Assembly: GCF_029813775.1 (NCBI RefSeq)
Contig: NZ_JARVKW010000032.1
Location: forward strand, 1 to 64,000
Length of the DNA: 64,000 nucleotides
Direction of reading: 5' to 3'
DNA from: Streptomyces sp. DH24
Lineage (GTDB): Bacteria > Actinomycetota > Actinomycetes > Streptomycetales > Streptomycetaceae
A program made the translations under genes and the position numbers. Below the pieces are notes generated by a model, which saw only the letters and a program-made list of their open reading frames with translations, was not told where the DNA came from and searched no databases. Position 1 is the first letter of the stretch; the number at the start of each line of letters is the position of its first letter. Positions 7,534-15,957 of the stretch are shown here, piece after piece.

Positions 7534-8976
7534 GTGCGTTTTCTCAATGACATCCAGCCCGCCTACGACCTGACGTACGACGACGTCTTCATGGTGCCGA
7601 GCCGCTCCGCGGTCGGGTCGCGGCAGGGCGTGGACCTCAGCTCCCCGGACGGGACGGGTACCACGATCCCGCTGGTCGTCGCCAACATGACCGCCATCGC
7701 CGGACGCCGCATGGCCGAGACGGTGGCCCGGCGTGGCGGGCTGGTCGTCATCCCGCAGGACATCCCCATCGAGGTCGTCACCGACGTCGTCTCCTGGGTC
7801 AAGAGCCGGCACCTGGTGCTGGACACCCCGATCGTGCTGGCCCCCCACCAGACCGTCGCCGACGCGCTCTCCCTGCTGCCGAAGCGCGCGCACAACGCCG
7901 GTGTCGTCGTCGACGAGGAGCAGCGGCCGATCGGCGTCGTCACCGACACCGACCTGTCCGGCGTGGACCGCTTCACCCAGCTCGAAGTGGTCATGTCCAA
8001 GGACCTGCTGCTGATCGACGCGGACATGGACCCGCGCGAGGCCTTCAACACCCTCGACGCCGCCAACCGCCGCTACGCGCCCGCGGTCGACTCCGACGGC
8101 CGTCTCGCCGGCATCCTCACCCGCAAGGGCGCGCTGCGCGCCACGCTCTACACCCCGGCCGTCGACGGGCGGGGCCGGCTGCGCGTCGCCGCCGCCGTCG
8201 GCATCAACGGCGACGTGGTGGGCAAGGCCCAGCAGCTGCTGGACGCGGGCGTCGACACGCTCGTCATCGACACGGCGCACGGCCACCAGGAGTCGATGAT
8301 CAGCGCCGTCAAGCTGGTGCGCGACCTCGACCCGGCGGTGCCGATCGTCGCGGGCAACATCGTGTCCGCCGACGGCGTGCGCGACCTGATCGAGGCGGGC
8401 GCCGACATCGTCAAGGTCGGCGTCGGACCGGGCGCCATGTGCACCACGCGCATGATGACCGGCGTGGGCCGGCCGCAGTTCTCCGCCGTCCTGGAGTGCG
8501 CGGCGGAGGCGAAGAAGTACGGCAAGCACGTGTGGGCCGACGGCGGCATCCGCCACCCGCGCGACGTGGCGATGGCGCTCGCGGCCGGCGCGTCCAACGT
8601 GATGGTCGGCTCCTAGTTCGCCGGTACCTACGAGTCGCCGGGCGACCTCCAGCACGACGCCGACGGGCGCCCCTACAAGGAGTCCTTCGGCATGGCGTCC
8701 GCGCGTGCCGTGCGCAACCGCACCAGCGAGGAGTCCGCGTACGACCGGGCCCGCAAGTCGCTGTTCGAGGAGGGCATCTCCACCTCCCGGATGTTCCTCG
8801 ACCCGGCCCGCCCCGGCGTCGAGGACCTGATCGACTCGATCATCGCGGGCGTCCGTTCGTCCTGCACCTACGCCGGTGCCGCGAGCCTGGAGGAGTTCGC
8901 CGAGAAGGCCGTCGTCGGCATCCAGAGCGCCGCGGGCTACGCCGAGGGCAAGCCGCTGCACGCCAGCTGGAACTGA
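7534..8976 (+). pseudogene. guaB1: GuaB1-type IMPDH/GMP reductase-like gene with in-frame amber codon
   Basis: The frame reads as a full actinobacterial GuaB1 protein of 480 codons, start GTG 7534 (VRFLNDIQPAYDLTYDDVFM). It has two CBS domains (about 95-205) and the catalytic loop GPGAMCTTRMMTGVG with Cys303. Codon 361 is TAG (8614-8616), exactly where the family has Trp (GS-W-FAGTYESPGDL). The downstream 119 codons are intact. The truncated product keeps the catalytic Cys but loses the flap and C-terminal part. A TGG to TAG change of one base, or a base-call error, explains it. In mycobacteria the GuaB1 type has been described as a GMP reductase. Confidence 0.85.
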
Positions 8977-8991
8977 CCCGCGAACCGTCCG

Positions 8992-9024
8992 GCCCCCGGT
9001 CGCCCGTCACGGGAGACCGGGGGC
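8992..9024. terminator. Strong hairpin after guaB1
   Basis: GCCCCCGGTC (8992-9001) pairs with GACCGGGGGC (9015-9024). Inside the loop, CCCGT and ACGGG extend the stem. It starts 16 nt after the guaB1 stop. Confidence 0.65.
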
Positions 9025-9071
9025 TTCGGCATGCCCCCGCGGGCAGCGGCCGGCGAATGTCCCGTCCCCGT

Positions 9072-9135
9072 CCCGTGTTCGGGCTCCTTTGACGTCGCGC
9101 CCCCTCCCGTGTCCGGGTTCTTTGACGTCGCGCGG
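9072..9135 (+). repeat. Two direct repeats upstream of the second HTH gene
   Basis: A ~29-bp unit ending in TTTGACGTCGCGC occurs at 9072-9100 and, with few changes, at 9106-9133. The core TTTGACGTCGCGCCC (9088-9102) matches 12 of 15 positions of the repeat at 1803-1817 in front of the first HTH gene. It ends about 20 bp before the ATG at 9157, an operator-like position. Confidence 0.5.
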
Positions 9136-9156
9136 CCCCGGCGTGAGCCTGGAGAC

Positions 9157-9552
9157 ATGAGCACACCGCAGAGCGTCGAACCGCAGTACACACTGCAGAC
9201 CGCCGCGGCCCGCATCGACGAGCTGCGCCTGCGCGAGTCGCTCGCCGGGGGCGGCGCCGACGCGGAGCGGCTCGACCGGGCCGAGCTGCTCGAACTCCTC
9301 GCCCTCGGCGAGGCCGTCGCCCGCAAGGCCGCCCGGGGCCGTCGGCTCACCGTCCGCGCGGCCCGCGAGGCCGGCGCCTCCTGGTCGCAGATCGCGGCCG
9401 CGCTGGGCACGAGCGAACAGGCCGCGCGGGAGGCGCACACGCACCGGACCGACGCCCGGCAAGCGCCCCCCGGCAGGCCCGGTGAGCTGGGTCCCGACGC
9501 AGGCGGCACGGCCGCGGACCGGGCCGCCGAGGGGCGGCCGGACGAGGCCTGA
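9157..9552 (+). CDS. Small helix-turn-helix protein
   Basis: 131 residues. A leading helical region (TAAARIDELRLRESLAGG) is followed by RRLTVRAAREAGASWSQIAAALGTSEQAAREAH, a clear helix-turn-helix with the SW-x-IAAALG pattern of short Streptomyces regulators, and then a disordered tail. GGAG lies close to the ATG at 9157. The HTH resembles that of the gene at 1105-1647, and both genes have related direct repeats nearby. Function unknown. Confidence 0.65.
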   Translation: MSTPQSVEPQYTLQTAAARIDELRLRESLAGGGADAERLDRAELLELLALGEAVARKAARGRRLTVRAAREAGASWSQIAAALGTSEQAAREAHTHRTDARQAPPGRPGELGPDAGGTAADRAAEGRPDEA

Positions 9553-9586
9553 CCTGCCGCCCGACACCCTCCCGACGGGCCCCTGT

Positions 9587-9663
9587 GCAACGGTCTTGAC
9601 CCTCCGCGCAACGAACCCCCGCCACCGCCTGAGGAACGCAACGATCTTGCGGAGATGCGCAAG
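9587..9663 (+). promoter_or_regulatory. Helically phased direct repeats, candidate Lrp operator before the permease gene
   Basis: GCAACGRTCTTG-N7-GCGCAA occurs at 9587-9611 and again at 9638-9662, exactly 51 bp (five helical turns) apart. The second copy also forms CTTGCG-N6-CGCAAG (9646-9663). Further TTGC/GCAA half-sites follow to about 9686. The array lies upstream of the permease-lrp operon; phased sites are typical of Lrp/AsnC proteins. Confidence 0.5.
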
Positions 9664-9809
9664 GTTGCTGCATTACAGGGGCAACGTCCCGCTCATAGGG
9701 TTCTGCGCTGTACGTGGCGTGGCGAGGACCCCGCTCGGTGGGTCCCCGCATCCGTGGGGTCGCCGCCGGTCCCCGCCACCTCGACCGGCAGCGACGAAGG
9801 AGTCAGCGC

Positions 9810-11288
9810 GTGCTCGACCAAGGCGCACCCCCGCACCACCGCCCCCAGGCCGCCCCACCGTCCCCCGGGGCAGCCGGGCGCCTCATGCGCCGCAAGCCCG
9901 TGGAACGCCTGGTCGCGGAGGGTGGCCAGGGCGAGGGAGGCAGCCTGCGCCGCTCCCTCGGCCTGTGGCAGCTGACGATGATCAGCATCGGTGCCACCCT
10001 CGGCACCGGCATCTTCGTCGTCCTCGGCGAGGCCGTCCCCAAGGCCGGACCCGCCGTGACGCTGTCCTTCGTCATCGCCGGTCTCACGGCGCTGTTCTCG
10101 GCGCTGTCCTACGCCGAACTCGCGGGCACCATCCCGGTCTCCGGGTCCTCGTACTCGTACGCGTACGCAACGATGGGCGAACTGATCGCCTGGGTGTGCG
10201 GCTGGTGTCTGATCCTGGAGTACGGCGTCTCGGTCGCGGCCGTCGCCGTCGGCTGGGGCGAGTACCTCAACGAACTGCTCGACGGGACCATCGGCGTCAC
10301 CATCCCGGCCGCCCTGTCCGCGCCGCCCGGCGACGGCGGGATCTTCAACCTGCCCGCGCTGATCGTCGTCCTGCTCGCCATGGCGTTCCTGCTCGGCGGC
10401 GCCCGCGAGTCCGCCCGCGCCAACACCGTCATGGTCGTCGTGAAGATCGGCGCGCTGGTGCTGTTCTGCGCGATCGGCGTCCAGGGCTTCCGCTCCGGCA
10501 ACTACGAGAACTTCATGCCGCTCGGCATGGCCGGCGTCAGCGCCGCCGGAGCCACCCTGTTCTTCTCGTACATCGGCTTCGACGCCGCCTCCACCGCCGG
10601 TGAGGAAGCGAAGAACGCGCAGCGCGACCTGCCCCGCGCGATCATGCTGTCCCTCGTCATCGTCACCGCGCTGTACGTGCTGGTCGCGGCCGTCGCCGTC
10701 GGCGCCAAGCCCTGGCAGCGGTTCGAGGGCAGCGAGGCCGGGCTCGCCCAGATCATGCGCGAGGTCACCGGCCAGACCTTCTGGGGCACCCTGCTCGCGT
10801 TCTGCGCCGTCATCGCCATCGCCAGCGTCGTGCTGACCGTCCTCTACGGCCAGACCCGCATCCTCTTCGCCATGTCCCGCGACGGTCTCGTCCCCAAGGT
10901 CTTCGCGAAGGTCCACCCGCGCACCGGCGCGCCCCGCGCCAACACCCTCATCGTGTCGCTGTTCTGCGGAGTCCTGGCCGCCGCCGTGCCGCTCGGCCAG
11001 CTCGCCGACGCCACCAGCATCGGCACCCTCTTCGCCTTCGCGCTGGTCAACATCGCCGTCGTCGTGCTGCGCCGGAAGAGTCCCGAGATGCCCCGCACGT
11101 TCCGTGTGCCGCTGTCGCCGGTCCTGCCGGCGCTGGGCTTCGCCTTCTGCGTCTGGATGATGGGCAGCCTCGACAGCGTCACCTGGGCGGTCTTCGGTGT
11201 CTGGATGGCCGTCGGGCTCGTGGTCTACTTCCTGTACGGCTACCGCCGCTCGCGGCTGGCCGCACCGCTCGCACCATCGGAGAAGTGA
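9810..11288 (+). CDS. APC-family amino-acid permease
   Basis: 492 residues with about 12 membrane spans. The first span carries the APC signature SIGATLGTGIFVVLGEAVPKAGPAVTL, and the cytoplasmic loop AMSRDGLVPKVFAKVHPRTGAPRANT is typical of the cationic-amino-acid branch. I choose the GTG at 9810, with GAAGGAG 7 nt upstream; an ATG at 9714 would add a non-coding-like stretch. Ten bases separate it from the Lrp regulator. With the DavA/DavB genes downstream, lysine is the most likely substrate (inference). Confidence 0.85.
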   Translation: MLDQGAPPHHRPQAAPPSPGAAGRLMRRKPVERLVAEGGQGEGGSLRRSLGLWQLTMISIGATLGTGIFVVLGEAVPKAGPAVTLSFVIAGLTALFSALSYAELAGTIPVSGSSYSYAYATMGELIAWVCGWCLILEYGVSVAAVAVGWGEYLNELLDGTIGVTIPAALSAPPGDGGIFNLPALIVVLLAMAFLLGGARESARANTVMVVVKIGALVLFCAIGVQGFRSGNYENFMPLGMAGVSAAGATLFFSYIGFDAASTAGEEAKNAQRDLPRAIMLSLVIVTALYVLVAAVAVGAKPWQRFEGSEAGLAQIMREVTGQTFWGTLLAFCAVIAIASVVLTVLYGQTRILFAMSRDGLVPKVFAKVHPRTGAPRANTLIVSLFCGVLAAAVPLGQLADATSIGTLFAFALVNIAVVVLRRKSPEMPRTFRVPLSPVLPALGFAFCVWMMGSLDSVTWAVFGVWMAVGLVVYFLYGYRRSRLAAPLAPSEK

Positions 11289-11298
11289 ACCACCCACC

Positions 11299-11751
11299 GT
11301 GCTGAACGATCTCGACGAACGCATCGTGCACGCCCTCGCCGAGGACGCCCGCCGCTCCTACGCGGACATCGGGCAGCAGATCGGCCTGTCCGCGCCCGCC
11401 GTGAAGCGGCGCGTGGACAGGCTGCGGGCCACCGGCGCGATCACCGGATTCACCGTCCGGGTCGACCCGGCGGCCCTCGGCTGGGAGACCGAGGGGTTCG
11501 TCGAGATCTACTGCCGCAGCAACACCTCCCCGGAGACCATCCAGCGGGGCCTGGAGCGCTACCAGGAGGTCGTGGCCGCCTCCACCGTGACCGGCGACGC
11601 CGACGCGGTCGCCCAGGTCTTCGCCTCCGACATGCGGCACTTCGAGCGGGTCCTGGAGCGCATCGCCGGGGAGCCGTTCGTGGAGCGCACCAAGTCCGTG
11701 CTGGTGCTCTCCCCGCTGCTGCGGCGCTTCTCGTCGGGCTCGCCGACGTAA
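11299..11751 (+). CDS. Lrp/AsnC-family regulator
   Basis: 150 residues. The N-terminal HTH (LNDLDERIVHALAEDARRSYADIGQQIGLSAPAVKRRVDRLRATGAITGF) is followed by a ligand-binding RAM-type domain. The GTG at 11299 is 10 nt after the permease stop and is probably translationally coupled. It likely senses an amino acid handled by the neighbouring permease and catabolic genes, and may bind the phased repeats at 9587-9663 (inference). Confidence 0.88.
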   Translation: MLNDLDERIVHALAEDARRSYADIGQQIGLSAPAVKRRVDRLRATGAITGFTVRVDPAALGWETEGFVEIYCRSNTSPETIQRGLERYQEVVAASTVTGDADAVAQVFASDMRHFERVLERIAGEPFVERTKSVLVLSPLLRRFSSGSPT

Positions 11752-11758
11752 CGGCCCG

Positions 11759-11790
11759 GGCCGGGCCCGCCCCAAAGGGCTGGCCCGGCC
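11759..11790. terminator. Hairpin after the permease-lrp unit
   Basis: GGCCGGGCC (11759-11767) pairs with GGCCCGGCC (11782-11790). An inner GCCC/GGGC stem further stabilises it. It begins 8 nt after the lrp stop. Confidence 0.6.
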
Positions 11791-11911
11791 GGACCCTCAC
11801 GGTCTAGCCTCGTGTCATGACCTGGCGACATTGATCCACCAGCCGTGCCTCCCGGGGACCGCCCCGGACGCCTGACCACCGGCGTCCGAACAGTCCCTGC
11901 GGGAAGGCCTC

Positions 11912-13180
11912 ATGACACTCTCACCTGCGCGTGTGCCCGGCACCGGAGCCCGGCGGCTCACGGCCACGCTGTACGGCTACTCGTTCCTGGACGAATGCGT
12001 CCTGCTCTACCCGGTGTACGCGCTGCTGTTCAGCGACACCGGGCTGCCCCTGTGGCAGATCTCCTCCCTCTTCGCCCTGTGGTCGGTCACCGGCGTGCTG
12101 CTGGAGATTCCCTCCGGCGCCTGGGCCGACGCCCACTCCCGCCGGCTGCTGCTGTGCCTCGGCCCGCTGCTGACCGCCGCCGGCTTCGCCCTGTGGGTGC
12201 TCGTGCCGTCGTACGGGGCGTTCGCGCTCGGCTTCGTGCTGTGGGGCGCGGGCGGCGCGCTCGGCTCGGGCGCGCTGGAGGCACTGGTCCACGAGGAGCT
12301 GGACCGGCTCGGCGCGGCCGACCGGTACGCCCGCGTCATGGGCCGGGCCCGCGCCGCGGGCCAGATCGGCGTGATGGCCTCGATGGCGCTGGGCGGCCCC
12401 CTGTTCGCGCTGGGCGGCTACCCGGCCGTCGGCGCCGCGAGCGTCCTGGCCTGCCTGCTGGCCGCGGCGACCGCGACCCGCTTCCCGGAGCACCGCGGCC
12501 CGGCCGCCGCCGACGCCGACGACGGTGACGACGGGTGGGTCGCGACCCTGCGCGCCGGTCTGGCCGAGGCCCGCGCCGACCGCCGGGTGCGCGGCGCGCT
12601 CCTGCTGGTCCCGGCCGTCGCCGCCGTGTGGGGCGCCCTCGACGAGTACACGCCGCTGCTCGTACGGGACACGGGCGTCGCCGACCGGACCGTGCCCCAC
12701 CTGCTGCTGCTGATCTGGACGGGCGCCACCGTGGGCAGCCTGCTGGCAGGCCGCGCCGCACGCCTCGGCGCCACCGGTCTCGCCGGGCTGCTCGCGGGCG
12801 CCGCGCTCGCCCTCGCCGCCGGCGCCGCCACGGGCGCCGCCGCCGGGGTGGCCCTGGTGGCCGTCGCCTTCGGCGGTTTCCAGCTGGCGACCGTCCTGGC
12901 CGACGCCCGGCGACAGGAGCGCGTCGGCGACGCCCGCCGCGCCACCCTGACCTCGGTCGCCGGACTCGGCACCGAGGTGGCCACGATCGCCGTGTACCTG
13001 CCGTACGCGGCCGTCGCCGCGGCGGCCTCGCACAGCACCGCCTTCGTGTGGGGCGCGGTGCCCTACCTGCTCACCGCCCTGGTCCTGACGGCCACCGCGA
13101 GAGGGCCGCGCACCCGGCGAGGCAAGGGCCGGGAGGAGACGCGCAACGAATCGCCGCCCAGCCCGACACGGACGCAATGA
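11912..13180 (+). CDS. MFS transporter
   Basis: 422 residues with about 12 hydrophobic segments. The loop between spans 2 and 3 is EIPSGAWADAHSRRLLL, a variant of the MFS GxxxDrxGrr motif. The C-terminus is a charged tail. GGGAAGG lies upstream of the ATG. It sits between lrp and davA on the same strand, but a terminator-like hairpin precedes it, so membership of the lysine locus is uncertain. Substrate unknown. Confidence 0.75.
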   Translation: MTLSPARVPGTGARRLTATLYGYSFLDECVLLYPVYALLFSDTGLPLWQISSLFALWSVTGVLLEIPSGAWADAHSRRLLLCLGPLLTAAGFALWVLVPSYGAFALGFVLWGAGGALGSGALEALVHEELDRLGAADRYARVMGRARAAGQIGVMASMALGGPLFALGGYPAVGAASVLACLLAAATATRFPEHRGPAAADADDGDDGWVATLRAGLAEARADRRVRGALLLVPAVAAVWGALDEYTPLLVRDTGVADRTVPHLLLLIWTGATVGSLLAGRAARLGATGLAGLLAGAALALAAGAATGAAAGVALVAVAFGGFQLATVLADARRQERVGDARRATLTSVAGLGTEVATIAVYLPYAAVAAAASHSTAFVWGAVPYLLTALVLTATARGPRTRRGKGREETRNESPPSPTRTQ

Positions 13181-13283
13181 TCGGTGCGTCGGCGCGCAAC
13201 GGCTCCGTCTTGTCCGCCCGAGCGCGCCGACCGTACCGTCTATCTGGCCCCCGAACCCCCCGCGTACCCGGTGAGGAACACGC

Positions 13284-14072
13284 ATGCGCACCGCCCTGCT
13301 CCAGAGCTCCGGCCGACCCGGCTCGACCGTCGAGAACCTGAAGGTCCTCGACGAGGCCGCCGCGCGTGCCGCCGCCGCGCGGGCCGGGCTGCTGGTGGCG
13401 CCGGAGATGTTCCTCACCGGCTACGCGATCGGCGACGACATCGCCCGCCTCGCCGAGCCCGCCGACGGCGACTGCGCCGACGCGATCGCCGAGATCGCCT
13501 CCCGGCACGGCCTCGCCGTCGCCTACGGCTACCCGGAGCGGGACGGCGAGACGGTCTACAACTCCGCCCAGCTGATCTCCGCCGACGGCACCCGCCTCGC
13601 GAACTACCGCAAGACCCATCTGTTCGGCTGCTTCGAGCGCGACCACTTCACGCCCGGCGACCAGCAGGTCGTCCAGGCCGAGCTGAACGGCCTCACCGTC
13701 GGCCTGATGATCTGCTACGACGTGGAGTTCCCGGAGAACGTCCGCGCCCACGCCCTGGCCGGCACCGACCTCCTGCTGGTGCCCACGGCGCAGATGCACC
13801 CGTTCCAGTTCGTCGCCGAGTCCGTCGTGCCGGTGCGTGCCTTCGAGAACCAGATGTACGTCGCGTACGTCAACCGGGTCGGCCGGGAGGGCGACTTCGA
13901 GTTCGTCGGGCTGTCCACGCTGGCCGGTCCCGACGGGGTCGCCCGCTGCCGGGCCGGGCGCGCCGAGGAACTCGTCCTCGCCGACGCCGACCCCGTCCTC
14001 CTCGCCGCGTCCCGCGAGGCGAACCCGTACCTGGAGGACCGCCGCCCCGGCCTGTACGGGTCCCTGGTCTGA
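13284..14072 (+). CDS. davA: Nitrilase-superfamily amidase, DavA-like (5-aminovaleramidase)
   Basis: 262 residues, the DavA length. The catalytic triad is visible: Glu41 in LVAPEMFLTGY, Lys110 in YRKTHLFG and Cys144 in MICYDVEFPE. The remembered sequence of Pseudomonas putida DavA is very similar along its whole length (for example PEMFLTGYnIG, YGYPER, NYRKTHLFG, ICYDiEFPEN). DavA hydrolyses 5-aminovaleramide to 5-aminovalerate and ammonia. The partner monooxygenase starts 65 bp downstream on the same strand, which supports this over other amidase activities. Confidence 0.82.
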   Translation: MRTALLQSSGRPGSTVENLKVLDEAAARAAAARAGLLVAPEMFLTGYAIGDDIARLAEPADGDCADAIAEIASRHGLAVAYGYPERDGETVYNSAQLISADGTRLANYRKTHLFGCFERDHFTPGDQQVVQAELNGLTVGLMICYDVEFPENVRAHALAGTDLLLVPTAQMHPFQFVAESVVPVRAFENQMYVAYVNRVGREGDFEFVGLSTLAGPDGVARCRAGRAEELVLADADPVLLAASREANPYLEDRRPGLYGSLV

Positions 14073-14137
14073 CCCGCCCCCTTCACAGCCTTCCCCAGTA
14101 GTTCTTCGTAGTTCTTCGCGCAAGGAGTCCGTACCCC

Positions 14138-15850
14138 ATGACGTCCACGGTGCCCAACGCCGTCGAGCACGCCGACGAGCAGCAGCCGCCGATCACCATG
14201 TTCGGCCCGGACTTCCCGTACGCGTACGACGACTTCCTCGCCCACCCGGCGGGCCTCGGCCAGATACCCGCCACCGAGCACGGCACCGAGGTCGCGGTGA
14301 TCGGCGGCGGCCTGTCCGGCATCGTCGCCGCCTACGAGCTGATGAAGATGGGCCTCAAGCCCGTCGTGTACGAGGCCGACCGGATCGGCGGCCGGCTGCG
14401 TACCGTCGGTTTCGAGGGCTGCGACCCGGAACTGACCGCGGAGATGGGCGCGATGCGGTTCCCGCCGTCCTCCACCGCCCTCCAGCACTACATCGACCTC
14501 GTCGGCCTGGAGACCCGCCCGTTCCCGAACCCGCTCGCCGAGGCGACGCCCTCGACGGTCGTGGACCTCAAGGGCGAGTCGCACTACGCCAAGACCATCG
14601 AGGACCTGCCGCAGGTCTACCGGGACGTCGCCGCCGCCTGGAACAAGTGCCTCGAAGAGGGCGCCGACTTCTCCGACATGAACCGGGCGATGCGCGAGCG
14701 GGACGTGCCGCGCATCCGCGAGATCTGGGCCAGGCTCGTCGAGAAGCTCGACAACCAGACCTTCTACGGCTTCCTCTGCGAGTCGGAGGCGTTCAAGTCC
14801 TTCCGGCACCGCGAGATCTTCGGCCAGGTCGGCTTCGGCACCGGCGGCTGGGACACCGACTTCCCGAACTCCATCCTGGAGATCCTGCGCGTCGTCTACA
14901 CCGAGGCCGACGACCACCACCGCGGCATCGTCGGCGGCTCCCAGCAGCTGCCGCTGCGCCTGTGGGAGCGCGAGCCCGAGAAGATCGTGCACTGGCCCTA
15001 CGGCACCTCGCTGAAGACCCTGCACGTGGACGGCGAGCCGCGCCCGGCCGTGACCCGGCTGCACCGCACCGCCGGCAACCACATCACGGTGACCGACGCG
15101 AACGGCGACATCCGCACCTACCGGGCTGCGATCTTCACCGCCCAGTCCTGGATGCTGCTGTCGAAGATCGCCTGCGACGACTCGCTGTTCCCGATCGACC
15201 ACTGGACGGCGATCGAGCGCACCCACTACATGGAGAGCTCCAAGCTGTTCGTGCCGGTGGACCGGCCGTTCTGGCTGGACAAGGCCGTCGACGACAAGGG
15301 CAACCCGACCGGGCGGGACGTCATGTCGATGACGCTCACCGACCGCATGACCCGCGGCACCTACCTGCTGGACGACGGGCCGGACAAGCCCGCCGTCATC
15401 TGCCTGTCGTACACCTGGTGCGACGACAGCCTGAAGTGGCTGCCGCTGTCCGCGAACGAGCGGATGGAGGTCATGCTGAAGTCGCTCGGCGAGATCTACC
15501 CGAACGTCGACATCAGGAAGCACATCATCGGCAACCCGGTGACCGTGTCCTGGGAGAACGAGCCCTACTTCATGGGCGCGTTCAAGGCCAACCTGCCGGG
15601 CCACTACCGCTACCAGCGGCGGCTGTTCACGCACTTCATGCAGGACGCGCTGCCCGAGGACAAGCGGGGCATCTTCCTGGCGGGCGACGACATCTCGTGG
15701 ACGGCCGGCTGGGCCGAGGGCGCCGTGCAGACCGCGCTGAACGCGGTGTGGGGCGTGATGCACCACTTCGGCGGCACGACCGACGCGTCCAACCCGGGTC
15801 CGGGCGACGTGTACGACGAGATCGCGCCCGTGGAGCTCCCGGAGGACTGA
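14138..15850 (+). CDS. davB: FAD-dependent L-lysine 2-monooxygenase, DavB-like
   Basis: 570 residues. A dinucleotide-binding motif VAVIGGGLSGIVAAYELMK (Gly56, Gly58, Gly61) with Glu79 marks the FAD site of the flavin amine-oxidase family. Stretches such as ITMFGPDFPYAYDDFL, MKMGLKPVVYEA, FGQVGFGTGGWDTDFPNS and GIFLAGDDISWTAGWAEG follow remembered P. putida DavB closely. The enzyme oxidatively decarboxylates lysine to 5-aminovaleramide, the DavA substrate. Tryptophan or phenylalanine 2-monooxygenase is the main alternative. The last 16 bp including the stop are tandemly repeated just downstream. Confidence 0.85.
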   Translation: MTSTVPNAVEHADEQQPPITMFGPDFPYAYDDFLAHPAGLGQIPATEHGTEVAVIGGGLSGIVAAYELMKMGLKPVVYEADRIGGRLRTVGFEGCDPELTAEMGAMRFPPSSTALQHYIDLVGLETRPFPNPLAEATPSTVVDLKGESHYAKTIEDLPQVYRDVAAAWNKCLEEGADFSDMNRAMRERDVPRIREIWARLVEKLDNQTFYGFLCESEAFKSFRHREIFGQVGFGTGGWDTDFPNSILEILRVVYTEADDHHRGIVGGSQQLPLRLWEREPEKIVHWPYGTSLKTLHVDGEPRPAVTRLHRTAGNHITVTDANGDIRTYRAAIFTAQSWMLLSKIACDDSLFPIDHWTAIERTHYMESSKLFVPVDRPFWLDKAVDDKGNPTGRDVMSMTLTDRMTRGTYLLDDGPDKPAVICLSYTWCDDSLKWLPLSANERMEVMLKSLGEIYPNVDIRKHIIGNPVTVSWENEPYFMGAFKANLPGHYRYQRRLFTHFMQDALPEDKRGIFLAGDDISWTAGWAEGAVQTALNAVWGVMHHFGGTTDASNPGPGDVYDEIAPVELPED

Positions 15851-15894
15851 CCTCCTGGAGGACTGACTTCCGGCCGACCTCCTGGAGGGCCGAC
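15836..15894 (+). repeat. Tandem duplication of the davB 3' end
   Basis: CTCCCGGAGGACTGAC (15836-15851, holding the davB stop) is followed directly by CTCCTGGAGGACTGAC (15852-15867). A third, weaker copy CTCCTGGAGGGCCGAC lies at 15879-15894. Confidence 0.7.
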
Positions 15895-15957
15895 GTCCCG
15901 GGCGACTGCCGCCGAGGACCGGGGGGCGCGCCCCGAGGGCGACCGGTGGGCGCCCGG

